The notes beneath the pieces were generated by a model. It was not told the origin of the DNA and made no database searches. It saw only the letters and a list, made by a program, of their open reading frames with translations. This document shows, piece after piece, positions 15,261 through 23,949 of a stretch of 64,000 nt of DNA; the first letter of the stretch is position 1; every line of letters starts with the position of its first letter. This DNA comes from Alteromonadaceae bacterium. Lineage in GTDB: Bacteria > Pseudomonadota > Gammaproteobacteria > Enterobacterales > Alteromonadaceae. A program made the position numbers and the translations under genes. The stretch lies in NCBI GenBank assembly GCA_013373625.1, contig JABXHM010000012.1, positions 19,234 through 83,233 of the forward strand, written 5' to 3'.

Positions 15261-17216
15261 TCAAAAGTTCAAAGTAGCCAAATCGTTTTTGGTAACAGGT
15301 TTGAGCAGGGTTTGCCTGACCGGGAGATCAGCGAGACGGTGTTGTTCCGGCTTTGCACCACTGATAATCGTAAATGTGAGTTGCGGCGCTATCTGCTGTA
15401 GTTCAGCAACGAGCTCGTACCCATTGGTATCTGGCAGGTGTAAGTCCATCAATACATGACAATACATGTCTGGATTAGCCGTGACCTTTTGCAATGCCTG
15501 ATGACCACTGTGGGCAGTATCTGCCTGATGATTAAGGCTCTTAAGTAATACGCACATTAACTCGGCAGCATCTTCGTCGTCTTCAACCACCAACAGGTGC
15601 TCATTGCTCGTATTGTCAGGCTCAATATCCACTACCGGTAGCGTCTCTTTCGCCGGTATTAAAAAGGTATCCAGTACCTGGCTCAATTCGCGTCGGTCAA
15701 CTGGCTTGGCGATGACGTTATCAAATCCATCGCTAAGAAGCGATTCACGCAGCCCTTTACGACTCGCGGCGGTAACGGCAACTACCGGCGTTTGAATGCC
15801 TTCTTCACGTATGGCCCGCAGACAGTCAATGCCATTCATAGCTGGCATATGAATATCCATCAAAATTAAATGAAATGGTCGCTTCTTTTGCTCTGCAATG
15901 CGTACTTTTTCCAGTGCATCGAGTCCGTTCTGGGCATACGACACAGTAGCCTGACTCATGCCAACTAATCTGCCGGTAAGGCGACGTATCTCCCTTAGAT
16001 CATCAACAATTAATACTCTGCCATCGAGTTGCTGATTGATTTTAAACTGCTTGGCACGACGCACTGGTGCTTCTAAATCCAGTGGTACGGTGCTGACCTG
16101 TCCTGAATTGCCGGTATCGACAGTAAACCAAAACCGACTGCCTTCACCTTGTTTAGACTCAACACTGATATTGCCGCCCATACGTTGAACAAGTTCATTG
16201 GAAATTGCCAACCCCAGGCCAGCTCCACCATGATTTGCCTGCATTAAATCTTCGATTTGCTCAAACGGTCTGAAAATCGTTTGCAGCTTATCTTGCGGCA
16301 TGCCAATACCGGTATCTTTCACAGCAAAGCAAAGTTGCTGACTGGACTCGTTAAACTCAATATGAATATTCACCTCACCAGAATCAGTAAACTTTATCGC
16401 ATTGTTAGTGAGGTTAATGAGTATTTGTCGTAGTCGGGTAGGGTCGCTTTTAATAAACTCTGGCAATAAAGAGTCTGAGGTGATGGTCAATAGTAACCCT
16501 TTCTCGCTGGCTTGCATGACCATTAAACTGTAGAGGTCAGTTAAAAATCCGGTCAAATTGAATTCAGTACGCACCAGATCAAGTTTATTGGCCATAATCC
16601 GGGACATATCGAGCAGATCGTTCAATAAACACAATAAATGCTGGCTGTTATTTAAGATCGTTGATAGCTCTGAGTTAATATGTTCGTTTTCTGGCGAATC
16701 GAGCAATAATTCAGTGTAACCAAGAATCGACGAGAGTGGCGTACGTAATTCATGGCCAAGGTGGGCTAAAAACTTATCTTTCGCCCGGTTTTGTTGCTCC
16801 ACCCGGTTACGTTCAAGGCGTTCTGTTTCTATTTCGCGGCGCACTAAAGCATAGCGAAGAGTACGCATAAAACGAGGCGTGTCGACTTCTGACTTGGTCA
16901 GAAAATCAGCCGCTCCGGCGCGCATCACCCGATCATCGACAACACTGTCGGCTTGTCCGGTTAATACCACTACGGGAATATTAACCGACAAGCTTTTTAG
17001 TTTTGCCAATACATCCATGGCGTTTTCCTGGCCAAGCAAGTAGTCAAGTAAACATAAATCGAAGGATTCTGCTTTTAATAACTCAATAGCTTCGGCACCG
17101 TTTTTGGCCCAGTGCAGTTCAAACCGAGGTGAGGTACATTGTTCAAGAGAGTCGGCGGTAAGAAAATAATCATCTTCATCATCTTCAACGAGTAATATAC
17201 GTACAGTGTCGGTCAT
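15261..17216 (-). CDS. Hybrid histidine kinase: REC-HisKA-HATPase-REC-REC
   Basis: A 651-residue cytoplasmic protein with no membrane segment. Order: receiver 1 (about 5-125, Asp58), DHp (145-210, His155 in AHLGHELRTP), HATPase (255-370: NLTNNAIKFT, DTGIGMP, GGAGLGLAI), receiver 2 (400-518, Asp454 in LILMDIHMP) and receiver 3 (540-651, Asp591 in HVLMDLHLP). With input arriving as a receiver, it probably takes phosphate or protein contact from another kinase. I chose ATG 17216, after GAGAGGG; a longer frame reaches 17249. It is the last gene of the five-gene cluster. Confidence 0.88.
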   Translation of the reverse strand: MTDTVRILLVEDDEDDYFLTADSLEQCTSPRFELHWAKNGAEAIELLKAESFDLCLLDYLLGQENAMDVLAKLKSLSVNIPVVVLTGQADSVVDDRVMRAGAADFLTKSEVDTPRFMRTLRYALVRREIETERLERNRVEQQNRAKDKFLAHLGHELRTPLSSILGYTELLLDSPENEHINSELSTILNNSQHLLCLLNDLLDMSRIMANKLDLVRTEFNLTGFLTDLYSLMVMQASEKGLLLTITSDSLLPEFIKSDPTRLRQILINLTNNAIKFTDSGEVNIHIEFNESSQQLCFAVKDTGIGMPQDKLQTIFRPFEQIEDLMQANHGGAGLGLAISNELVQRMGGNISVESKQGEGSRFWFTVDTGNSGQVSTVPLDLEAPVRRAKQFKINQQLDGRVLIVDDLREIRRLTGRLVGMSQATVSYAQNGLDALEKVRIAEQKKRPFHLILMDIHMPAMNGIDCLRAIREEGIQTPVVAVTAASRKGLRESLLSDGFDNVIAKPVDRRELSQVLDTFLIPAKETLPVVDIEPDNTSNEHLLVVEDDEDAAELMCVLLKSLNHQADTAHSGHQALQKVTANPDMYCHVLMDLHLPDTNGYELVAELQQIAPQLTFTIISGAKPEQHRLADLPVRQTLLKPVTKNDLATLNF

Positions 17217-17226
17217 AACCCTCTCG

Positions 17227-17679
17227 CTAGGTGTTATTGGGAAGTTCAACGAATTCTACCCAGTAACGGCCGAGAGCCTGCATTAGATCAACCAGTCCCT
17301 CAAAATTAACGGGTTTGGTAATGTAGGAAGCGGCGCCCATATCATAGCCGCGTAACATGTCTTCTTCTTCTTTCGATGTGGTCAGAATCACCACCGGGAT
17401 GCTGCGTAACGTCGGGTCAGCTTTAATTTGCTGCAATGCCTCGCGACCGTCCATGCGCGGCATATTGAGATCAAGTAAAATCAGACTTGGCCGCGGCGAT
17501 AACGCGGCATCAGAAAATTTACCTTCCCGACGCAGGTATTCAAGCAGCTCAACACCGTCTTCGACGCAATGTAAGTTATTCAGAACACGGCCTTCTTTTA
17601 AGGCATCTACTGCCAGCAAACGATCGTCTTCGTCATCATCTGCCATTAATATGGTAATTGGCAATCTACTATTAGGCAT
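17227..17679 (-). CDS. Single-domain response regulator (Rcp1-like)
   Basis: A 150-residue stand-alone receiver. The acidic pocket ADDDEDD (residues 13-19), phosphoacceptor Asp70 in LILLDLNMPRMDG, the Thr in VVILTTSKEEED and Lys in ITKPV are all intact. The extra residues around 50-63 are typical of Rcp1-type regulators that pair with phytochrome-like kinases. It overlaps the CHASE3 kinase gene by 8 bases and ends 10 bases before the hybrid kinase start. It has no output domain, so it is a phosphate carrier or acts by protein contact. Confidence 0.9.
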   Translation of the reverse strand: MPNSRLPITILMADDDEDDRLLAVDALKEGRVLNNLHCVEDGVELLEYLRREGKFSDAALSPRPSLILLDLNMPRMDGREALQQIKADPTLRSIPVVILTTSKEEEDMLRGYDMGAASYITKPVNFEGLVDLMQALGRYWVEFVELPNNT

Positions 17680-19180
17680 GGCTAATTACTCCCTGTTGTT
17701 GCAAATTGGTAAACGGCTGTCCATCCTCTGGTAGGTATATTTCAAACCTGGCGCCTTGTTGAGGCTCCGAGAAGGCTTGTATCGTGCCATTGTGGCGTTC
17801 GACAATGCGGCGACATACTGCAAGTCCAATACCTGTGCCCTGATACTCTGAACGACCATGTAAACGCTGGAATGGCGCAAAAATTTTCTCCGCAAAGTTT
17901 TGTTCAAAACCAATACCATTATCCTGCAGTGTTATTTTGAACCATTTTAAACCAGGAAGTAAATGTAAAGATTCAACATTTTCTGAATATAAACTTTCAT
18001 AACGAAGACTGATGTGTGGGGTGGTATCGGATTTAATGAACTTAAGTGCATTGGATAACAAGTTTAAAAACAACTGATTCATTTGGCTGGTGTCAGCTTG
18101 AATGGTGGGTAAATCATCAACGTCAATAACCGCTGAGGTTTCTTCGATCTTAATTTCAAGATCATCTAATACCGACTCCATAACGTTATTGAGGTCGGTG
18201 CTGACAAAGTCTTTTCCCCGCGTTGTAACTCTGGAAAATTCAAGTAAGTCACTAATTAGCATTGACATTCTTTCTGCAGCATTGAGCATACGGCGTAGAA
18301 AGTCTTTACCACGTTCATCCATAACCGATTCGTAGCCAGTACTGACACGGTTACCAAAAGCACGTATCTTGCGTAACGGTTCTTGCAAGTCATGGGAGGC
18401 AACAAACGCAAAGTCTTCAAGTTCGCGGTTGCTGCGCGAGAGTTCCTCAGCGTAAACCTGAAGTTCTGCTGTACGCTCCTCTACTTTCGATTCAAGTACC
18501 ATATTGTGTTGCTGTAGCTCTCGCTGGTGGCTTATGGTTTCGCGAATATTTATGCGTAGTAAAAAGAAGATACCGAGAATCAACAGAGCAGTGGTAACGG
18601 CTGAAATGACTAGGTTAGTAATGGCGTCGGCCCGTAACTTCATAAGAGAATTAACGTGTTGGCTTTGTAGCTGTCGCTCTTGTTGTTCGATTTTAACGAA
18701 CAGTGTCTCAAACTCATCATACTGTACCAGGCCGCGGTCAGTTGAAAACAGCGTTAATGCCTGTTCACGCTGGCCTTGCCTGGCCAGTTCGACCACTTCT
18801 ATCAGCGATGTTAATTTCACCTTTGAAAGATCAACAAGTTGCTGAAGACGTTGTTCTTGCTCAGAAAAGTCTGAGGAGATGGCGTTTTGCTCAACTTTTT
18901 CAATTAACCGGTTGACGCTATCCAGCGTGGTTTCATAATCAGTGAGGTACTCTTCTTTCTGCGTTAATAGATAACCTCGTTGGCCCGATTCGGCGCGCAA
19001 TATCGCTACATGAAGTGTATTGATTGAATTGATGACTTTGTTGGTAGTAAAAAGTCGTCTTTCTAAAGACGCTAATTCGTCGAGCGTATGAATCGTATAG
19101 GCTGAGTTGGCAGCGATTACAATTACAACCAGCGAAATTAGCAGTATCCAGGAAGCTGTATTGCGCAGAAAGTGGCTCAT
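17672..19180 (-). CDS. CHASE3-domain sensor histidine kinase
   Basis: A 502-residue membrane kinase: helix at about 12-30, periplasmic CHASE3 domain at 35-170 (LRAESGQRGYLLTQKEEYLT is a typical block), second helix at about 188-210, coiled linker, DHp with His263 (FVASHDLQEPLRKI) and HATPase (NLLSNALKFI, DNGIGFE, GTGIGLAVCRRIV). The DHp is of the type found in phytochrome-like kinases, which usually partner Rcp1-like receivers such as the next gene. Its start overlaps the stop of the small DHp gene as ATGA. Confidence 0.9.
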   Translation of the reverse strand: MSHFLRNTASWILLISLVVIVIAANSAYTIHTLDELASLERRLFTTNKVINSINTLHVAILRAESGQRGYLLTQKEEYLTDYETTLDSVNRLIEKVEQNAISSDFSEQEQRLQQLVDLSKVKLTSLIEVVELARQGQREQALTLFSTDRGLVQYDEFETLFVKIEQQERQLQSQHVNSLMKLRADAITNLVISAVTTALLILGIFFLLRINIRETISHQRELQQHNMVLESKVEERTAELQVYAEELSRSNRELEDFAFVASHDLQEPLRKIRAFGNRVSTGYESVMDERGKDFLRRMLNAAERMSMLISDLLEFSRVTTRGKDFVSTDLNNVMESVLDDLEIKIEETSAVIDVDDLPTIQADTSQMNQLFLNLLSNALKFIKSDTTPHISLRYESLYSENVESLHLLPGLKWFKITLQDNGIGFEQNFAEKIFAPFQRLHGRSEYQGTGIGLAVCRRIVERHNGTIQAFSEPQQGARFEIYLPEDGQPFTNLQQQGVISHA

Positions 19181-19410
19181 TCATTGTTGCCTGTGTTAGT
19201 TGGATTGAAGTTATCTACGATTTGGCTGAGACTTTCACTGCAGTCCTGGCAACCTGCAATGATTTTGTCTAATGCTGCCAAGGCTTTGTCTGGCGGAACA
19301 GCACCCTCCAGTGCAAGCTTGATTAACTCAGCTTGCATTGTAATTCGGTTTAGTGGGCGGCGGGCGTCATGCACTGCGGTTTGCAACATTGCAAACTGTT
19401 CGTCATCCAT
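19177..19410 (-). CDS. Stand-alone histidine phosphoacceptor (DHp-only) protein
   Basis: A 77-residue protein that is little more than a HisKA dimerisation helix pair. The H-box AVHDARRPLNRITMQAELIK has candidate phosphoacceptor His14, followed by a second helix (DKALAALDKIIAGCQDCSES). There is no ATPase domain. The ATG at 19410 lies 4 bases after the sigma-54 regulator stop, and the gene's stop overlaps the kinase start (ATGA). It could be a phosphotransfer intermediate, a kinase decoy or a degenerate kinase remnant. The H-box resemblance is clear; activity is inferred. Confidence 0.65.
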   Translation of the reverse strand: MDDEQFAMLQTAVHDARRPLNRITMQAELIKLALEGAVPPDKALAALDKIIAGCQDCSESLSQIVDNFNPTNTGNNE

Positions 19411-19414
19411 AATG

Positions 19415-20758
19415 TTATTGTCCGTTGTCTGTGGTGATATCACCGTAAGCATGCAGACGATTGTAAAGTGTTTTGGTACTAATACCGAGCATTTCAGCTG
19501 CAGTAGTTTTGTTGCCATCTACCTTTTCGAGGGTCGCATAGATGAGTTCTTTTTCGACATCCTCGATAGTACGACCTGCTTTGAGGCCGGTTGATAAGGT
19601 CTGCTTTTTGGCAAAAGGTGACTCAATAGTTTTAGGTAGTTCAATGTCCACCCCCTCAGGTTCGCTCATAATGGCAGCACGATGCACAAAATGGCGCAGT
19701 TCCCGAACATTACCCGGCCAGTCGTAAGCCGAAAGTTTTTCGAGTTGCTCCGATTGCCAGCGGAATTGGCTGTTATTCTCGCTATTGAGCTGATCAATAA
19801 AATAACGCGCCAGTAAAGGGATATCTTCTTTGCGTTCGCGTAAAGGAGGAATAGTAATGGGAAAGACTGCCAGGCGGAAATAAATATCTTCGCGCAATAC
19901 TTTGCTTTCTGCGAGTTCTTCCATGCTGCGGTTAGATGCAGAGACTACCCGGCAATTAACCGGTGTAGCCTTGGTGCCGCCAACACGGATAACCACTTTG
20001 TTTTCCAGCACGCGCAACAAATTAGGTTGCATATCAATTGGCATTTCAGTGATTTCGTCAAGAAATAAAGTACCGTTTTCAGCTTGTTCAAATACACCTG
20101 CCTTGCGGCCAATTGCGCCGGTAAAAGCGCCTTTTTCATGGCCAAACAATTCACTGCCAATGAGTTCTTTAGAGAATGCCCCACAGTTTGTTGCGACATA
20201 AGGTCCAGGGCAATCTGCGGCGGCATGAATGGCTGCCGCAACCACCTCTTTACCGACACCACTTTCGCCTAACAGCATCACGTTAGCATTGGTTTTACTT
20301 ACCCGGCTGATTAGCTTGTAGAGTTCCTGCATTGGTGCAGACTCGCCAATTAACTGACCAAAATGCCGGGTGACACTCTGTTTGGTCGATTTTTTTGGGA
20401 CGGATTTTTTTTGCGGCTGTAAAACTGACTCAAGTTCTTCGCGCTGAATAGGTTTAACCAGGTAGTCGACGTTGTCGCCGCACATGTCTTTGATGATACC
20501 TTTAACCGAAGGGTGACCGGTTATCAGTGTGACTCGAGGCTGCTTCTGCTCGCTATTGAGCGATTCAAGTAAGTGCAGACCTGAGCCGTCCGGCAACATG
20601 AAATCCAGCAAAATGTGATCAAATGATTCTTTACTCAGCCAGTCTTTAGCTTCGGCAAGATTTGCAGCAGTCAGTACTTCGTGACCCAGAAACTCTATAA
20701 TGGTGCAGGCGACGTCCGTGAACTCAGTGTCATCGTCTACGAGAAGAATTGTTAACAA
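19415..20758 (-). CDS. Sigma-54-dependent NtrC-family response regulator
   Basis: A 447-residue activator. Receiver with Asp52 (ILLDFMLPDGSG); AAA+ domain with Walker A LLGESGVGKEVVA, the sigma-54-contacting GAFTGA in HEKGAFTGA, Walker B GTLFLDEI and arginine fingers; Fis-type HTH at the C-terminus (KTTAAEMLGISTKTLYNRLH). It activates RpoN promoters after phosphorylation. It is the first gene of a five-gene minus-strand cluster with two kinases and two other signalling proteins. Plausible targets are the sigma-54-like promoters in this window; that link is inferred from proximity. Confidence 0.93.
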   Translation of the reverse strand: MLTILLVDDDTEFTDVACTIIEFLGHEVLTAANLAEAKDWLSKESFDHILLDFMLPDGSGLHLLESLNSEQKQPRVTLITGHPSVKGIIKDMCGDNVDYLVKPIQREELESVLQPQKKSVPKKSTKQSVTRHFGQLIGESAPMQELYKLISRVSKTNANVMLLGESGVGKEVVAAAIHAAADCPGPYVATNCGAFSKELIGSELFGHEKGAFTGAIGRKAGVFEQAENGTLFLDEITEMPIDMQPNLLRVLENKVVIRVGGTKATPVNCRVVSASNRSMEELAESKVLREDIYFRLAVFPITIPPLRERKEDIPLLARYFIDQLNSENNSQFRWQSEQLEKLSAYDWPGNVRELRHFVHRAAIMSEPEGVDIELPKTIESPFAKKQTLSTGLKAGRTIEDVEKELIYATLEKVDGNKTTAAEMLGISTKTLYNRLHAYGDITTDNGQ

Positions 20759-20840
20759 CGTTCAGTCCTTATTAACGAAAATATTTTAAATTGCGGCCGG
20801 ATGGCTAACTTTAACTTATTAAGCAGCGTTTTGTCTCTAT

Positions 20841-21755
20841 TTACTTGCTGTCACCGAGGGACTCTGCATTGGGTAAAGACATTGTTTGATAACGTAATTC
20901 ACCAATAAACGCTCGCGCAGCCGGGCCGAGACGGTCACCGTCTGCGAAGCACAAATGCACGATTGATTTACGTAAACCGCCTTGCTCAAGAGGTAATGGC
21001 TTTAGTGTACCATCTTCGAGCTGGCTTTTAATAATGGCAAGCGGCAACCAGGCAAAACCCAAACCCTGACTAATGATATCGATGGATGTACGTACATGAC
21101 TGACAGTCCATCGTTGTTCAGCCCCTAACCAGCCCGCATCGGCTTTTCGATCGGCAGAGGAGTCCCGCACAACAATTTGCCGATAACTTTTAAGATCAGC
21201 CAACGTTAATGTACGGTTGAGCGAATGTAACGGGTGTGATGGGTGAGCGACAGCAATAAATTCGATATCACACAGGTCTTCGCTAAATCCGCTGTCATAA
21301 GAAAATGGTGAAATAGCAATATCAACCTCGCCGCCTTTCAGTAACGTATTGGCACCGTTAAGTACGGTTTCCATTAACTCTATTCTTAGTAGCGGGTATT
21401 CTTGTGAGACTTTGTTGAGCGCCTCGTATAGCATCTCGGTAGGAAATATAATGTCAACGGCTATGCGTAAGTAGGTTTCGATGCCGGAGGTGAGACTGTT
21501 TGCGACGCTTTCAATTTTGTGCGCTTCCTCCAACAAAAAACAAGCGCGGCGGTACATTAACTCTCCGGCCTTAGTCAGCGTAACCCGACGGCCTTCGTTG
21601 TTAAACAACGTAAGACCCAGAGCATGTTCTAATTTTTGTACTGCGTGATGAATGCTGGACTGACTTTTGTGAACCTGTTCCGCAGCCTGATTAAACCCGC
21701 CTGCTTCGACCACAGCCTTAAACATTCGCCATTGTTCAAGCGTTGCTTTCAACAT
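20841..21755 (-). CDS. LysR-family transcriptional regulator
   Basis: A 304-residue regulator: N-terminal winged HTH (EAGGFNQAAEQVHKSQSSIH, then VQKLEHALGLTLFNN) and C-terminal effector domain of two subdomains (from about residue 92). GGAGTG precedes the ATG. No divergent partner gives away its target; the rhodanese gene upstream is on the same strand. The effector is unknown. Confidence 0.9.
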   Translation of the reverse strand: MLKATLEQWRMFKAVVEAGGFNQAAEQVHKSQSSIHHAVQKLEHALGLTLFNNEGRRVTLTKAGELMYRRACFLLEEAHKIESVANSLTSGIETYLRIAVDIIFPTEMLYEALNKVSQEYPLLRIELMETVLNGANTLLKGGEVDIAISPFSYDSGFSEDLCDIEFIAVAHPSHPLHSLNRTLTLADLKSYRQIVVRDSSADRKADAGWLGAEQRWTVSHVRTSIDIISQGLGFAWLPLAIIKSQLEDGTLKPLPLEQGGLRKSIVHLCFADGDRLGPAARAFIGELRYQTMSLPNAESLGDSK

Positions 21756-21833
21756 CTAATAGGCACTCCGCTATGCTGCCATTCCTAATTCATGGCGAGT
21801 CGTCAATGCGTAGAGATTACACCTATTAATTAA

Positions 21834-22181
21834 TTAGTTAAATGCCTTTTGAATGGTGGGGATGTCACAACTCATGACAGCTACATGCTGATAACCCATT
21901 TTTGCCAGTTGCTCTGCAGCCAGCATTGCTCGAGCCCCTGATGCACAGTGCAGAATAATGGTTGCGCCCGGATCGGTAACTAATTCGAGTATTTTCATTT
22001 CCAATAAACCGCGCGGTATATTGATGGCGCCCTTAGCCGGTGAGTTAGCATGCTCAGCAGGCTCCCTGACATCAATGACGTAACAATCATGCCGGGCTTT
22101 CTTTGCCGCGGCTTCGGCTGCGGTGATTTTTTCAGGCTGAGGTTCAATAGCGGCCAAACGTTCTTGCAGGGTAAGTAGCAT
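21834..22181 (-). CDS. Single-domain rhodanese (sulfurtransferase)
   Basis: A 115-residue rhodanese-like domain: CYVIDVREPAEHANSPAKGA (CH2A-type start), INIPRG, and active-site loop HCASGARAM with the persulfide-carrying cysteine. It probably moves sulfane sulfur between thiols. ATG 22181 follows GAGAA; a TTG twelve bases upstream is in frame. It is divergent from an ArsR-family regulator with BigR/SqrR-type cysteines, which points to sulfide or persulfide homeostasis. Confidence 0.88.
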   Translation of the reverse strand: MLLTLQERLAAIEPQPEKITAAEAAAKKARHDCYVIDVREPAEHANSPAKGAINIPRGLLEMKILELVTDPGATIILHCASGARAMLAAEQLAKMGYQHVAVMSCDIPTIQKAFN

Positions 22182-22208
22182 AATTGTTCTCAAATTTTAT
22201 CAAAATAT

Positions 22209-22221
22209 AGATTAAATCTAA
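22209..22221. promoter_or_regulatory. Candidate operator of the BigR/SqrR-type regulator
   Basis: TAGATT, one base, AATCTA is a perfect 6-bp inverted repeat centred 34 bases upstream of the rhodanese start, in the divergent region. AT-rich dyads of this size are usual for ArsR-family repressors. No binding data exist for this site. Confidence 0.4.
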
Positions 22222-22415
22222 TGTTGGGATGGTGTTCTGTCAACTTGCATAAAATTTCTCATACAGTCCATATATTGAGCATGGCTTAAACTAACTTCCC
22301 TGATAATACAATAATATTTCTTGATAAAAATAGCAGATTGACGTTCAATAAAGAGGATAGCTTGCAGTAACACTTAGGCGTAGTAACGACGCTGAAATAA
22401 CTAAGGTTTAACGCT

Positions 22416-22712
22416 ATGGATCCCAGTCAAATACTGAGCAGAGCAGCAGACGCTGAGCAGTTTTTAAAACAACTTTCTAATAAGACGCGCCTGATGGTGC
22501 TGTGTTCCCTACTCGAAGGTGAACGGTCGGTGACTGAACTGCTCAGTAGCGTACCGGTAACACAGCCGGTATTGTCGCAACATTTAGCCTTATTGCGAGA
22601 AGCGAAACTGGTGGCAACCCGCCGCTCTGGCCAAACGATTTATTACTCGTTGGCCGATGAGCGAATCAGGAAAACCATGCAGTTACTTTACAGTTTTTTC
22701 TGCGAAGATTGA
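22416..22712 (+). CDS. ArsR-family repressor of the BigR/SqrR (persulfide-sensing) type
   Basis: A 98-residue winged-helix protein. The recognition region reads VTQPVLSQHLALLREAKLVA and the wing RRSGQTIYYSL. Cys30 (RLMVLCSLLEGE) and Cys96 (FFCED) are 66 residues apart, the same spacing as the redox cysteine pair of SqrR and BigR, which forms a tetrasulfide with persulfides and then releases DNA. The metal-site motif of ArsR itself (ELCVCDL) is absent. It is divergent from a rhodanese gene, in line with that role. Confidence 0.85.
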   Translation: MDPSQILSRAADAEQFLKQLSNKTRLMVLCSLLEGERSVTELLSSVPVTQPVLSQHLALLREAKLVATRRSGQTIYYSLADERIRKTMQLLYSFFCED

Positions 22713-22759
22713 TGCCGCTGAACTCGAGGTAGTGGTGTCACTTTACAGGCGAGTTATTA

Positions 22760-23437
22760 TTAGTCGTCTGCGTCCGGTGCGCTTTCTAAATCAGCTTTAT
22801 CCATATTAAGCACAATGCTATGTCCGGCCCAGTCAATGTGTTTAATCTGGTGCGTTGGAACTTTAACTTGCTTCCCACCCGGTAGCCAATCATTCAGGTT
22901 TATGATTAGGTCGGCGACCGACCATTCAGGTAGTTGCACGATAAAATCGTCAACATGTCCTGCTTTACCATCGTTAAGTACAATAGAATAACCTTCGAGC
23001 TCCTCACAAGAACGAAGGTGTTCTTCGTTGGCCGGCGCTGTTTCGTGAACCTGCTCGGCGATGTCCACCAACTCCATTGGATGGGCGTATTCACCCCAGG
23101 TGCCTGGACCTGTCCAATAATAACCGTATCCAAAATAGCGGAACAACAGGGATTCATATTCGCGGGAGACCGGTTGGTGAGCCTCCAGCGGCGGGCTGTT
23201 TTTAACCGCGTCCTGACTTAAATTAACGTGAAGTTTTTCATTAGTATGATCGACTTTTTCAATCGATACAGGGGTAATAACTACCTTACGGCTGAGTGGC
23301 AGCCATTTATTCGTATCGGCTACCAGATACCTGACAACCCATTGTTCGTCGTCTATCAGAACATCCTGACATCCACCGATGTCGCCGTCGCTGGCATGAA
23401 TACCAAAGTGCTTGAGTTGGGAGAAACGAGTTTCCAT
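22760..23437 (-). CDS. PRC-barrel domain protein (two repeats)
   Basis: A 225-residue soluble protein with two PRC-barrel-like halves. The first is METRFSQLKHFGIHASDGDI to about residue 75 (VRYLVADTNKWLPLSRKVVI). The second starts near EELEGYSIVLNDGKAGHVDD and runs to WLPGGKQVKVPTHQI. Stress-linked PRC-barrel proteins of this size occur widely and their ligand is unknown. The start at 23437 has TGGAGG. An upstream in-frame ATG at 23458 lacks this. Confidence 0.82.
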   Translation of the reverse strand: METRFSQLKHFGIHASDGDIGGCQDVLIDDEQWVVRYLVADTNKWLPLSRKVVITPVSIEKVDHTNEKLHVNLSQDAVKNSPPLEAHQPVSREYESLLFRYFGYGYYWTGPGTWGEYAHPMELVDIAEQVHETAPANEEHLRSCEELEGYSIVLNDGKAGHVDDFIVQLPEWSVADLIINLNDWLPGGKQVKVPTHQIKHIDWAGHSIVLNMDKADLESAPDADD

Positions 23438-23592
23438 GCTGACCTCCAAAAATGTCAATGCTGTTGAACATTTCTATTCAATAGCATGGCATCAGGATCA
23501 ATAAACTGCGAGTTTTGGCGAAAAGAATTTATGGTGTCGGCAGAATAAACCTGCCGACATGCTTGGTGAAATAGCAATGAAATGGGTAAAAA

Positions 23593-23949
23593 TCAGGCGA
23601 CGTCAAATTCTTCGTCAGAGTAATCTTCATCAAAGTCAGACTGATTGCTTGCCGAACTATGCAGCGTATAAAACTGTTTTCGGTTGCGCGCCAGTTTGAT
23701 GTATTTCAACCACGCTTTCTCTAAAGTACTGGAAGCGGGTGTCTCTCCTTTAAGTACCTCAATGAAACGCTGCTCTTCAGCATTTTCAGGAACTAATTCG
23801 CCTGATTCTAATGCGGCCAGGGTTTTACCGTAACCAGATAGAATATCGGCTTCAGTAATGCTGAAATCGCCCGACTTGCGAAATCCGTATGGGAAATGCT
23901 GACGGTCGATAAATTGCTTTTGTGGTAAACGAATATCTGTCGTCTTCAT
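23593..23949 (-). CDS. maoP: MaoP/YifE family protein (DUF413)
   Basis: A 118-residue protein of the DUF413 family: FIDRQHFPYGFRKSGDFSIT, EADILSGYGKTLAALESGEL, EKAWLKYIKLARNRKQFYTL and an acidic tail rich in Asp and Glu. E. coli MaoP organises the Ori macrodomain together with the maoS site. As in E. coli, the gene is divergent from hdfR, although here a small gene sits between them. Confidence 0.88.
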   Translation of the reverse strand: MKTTDIRLPQKQFIDRQHFPYGFRKSGDFSITEADILSGYGKTLAALESGELVPENAEEQRFIEVLKGETPASSTLEKAWLKYIKLARNRKQFYTLHSSASNQSDFDEDYSDEEFDVA

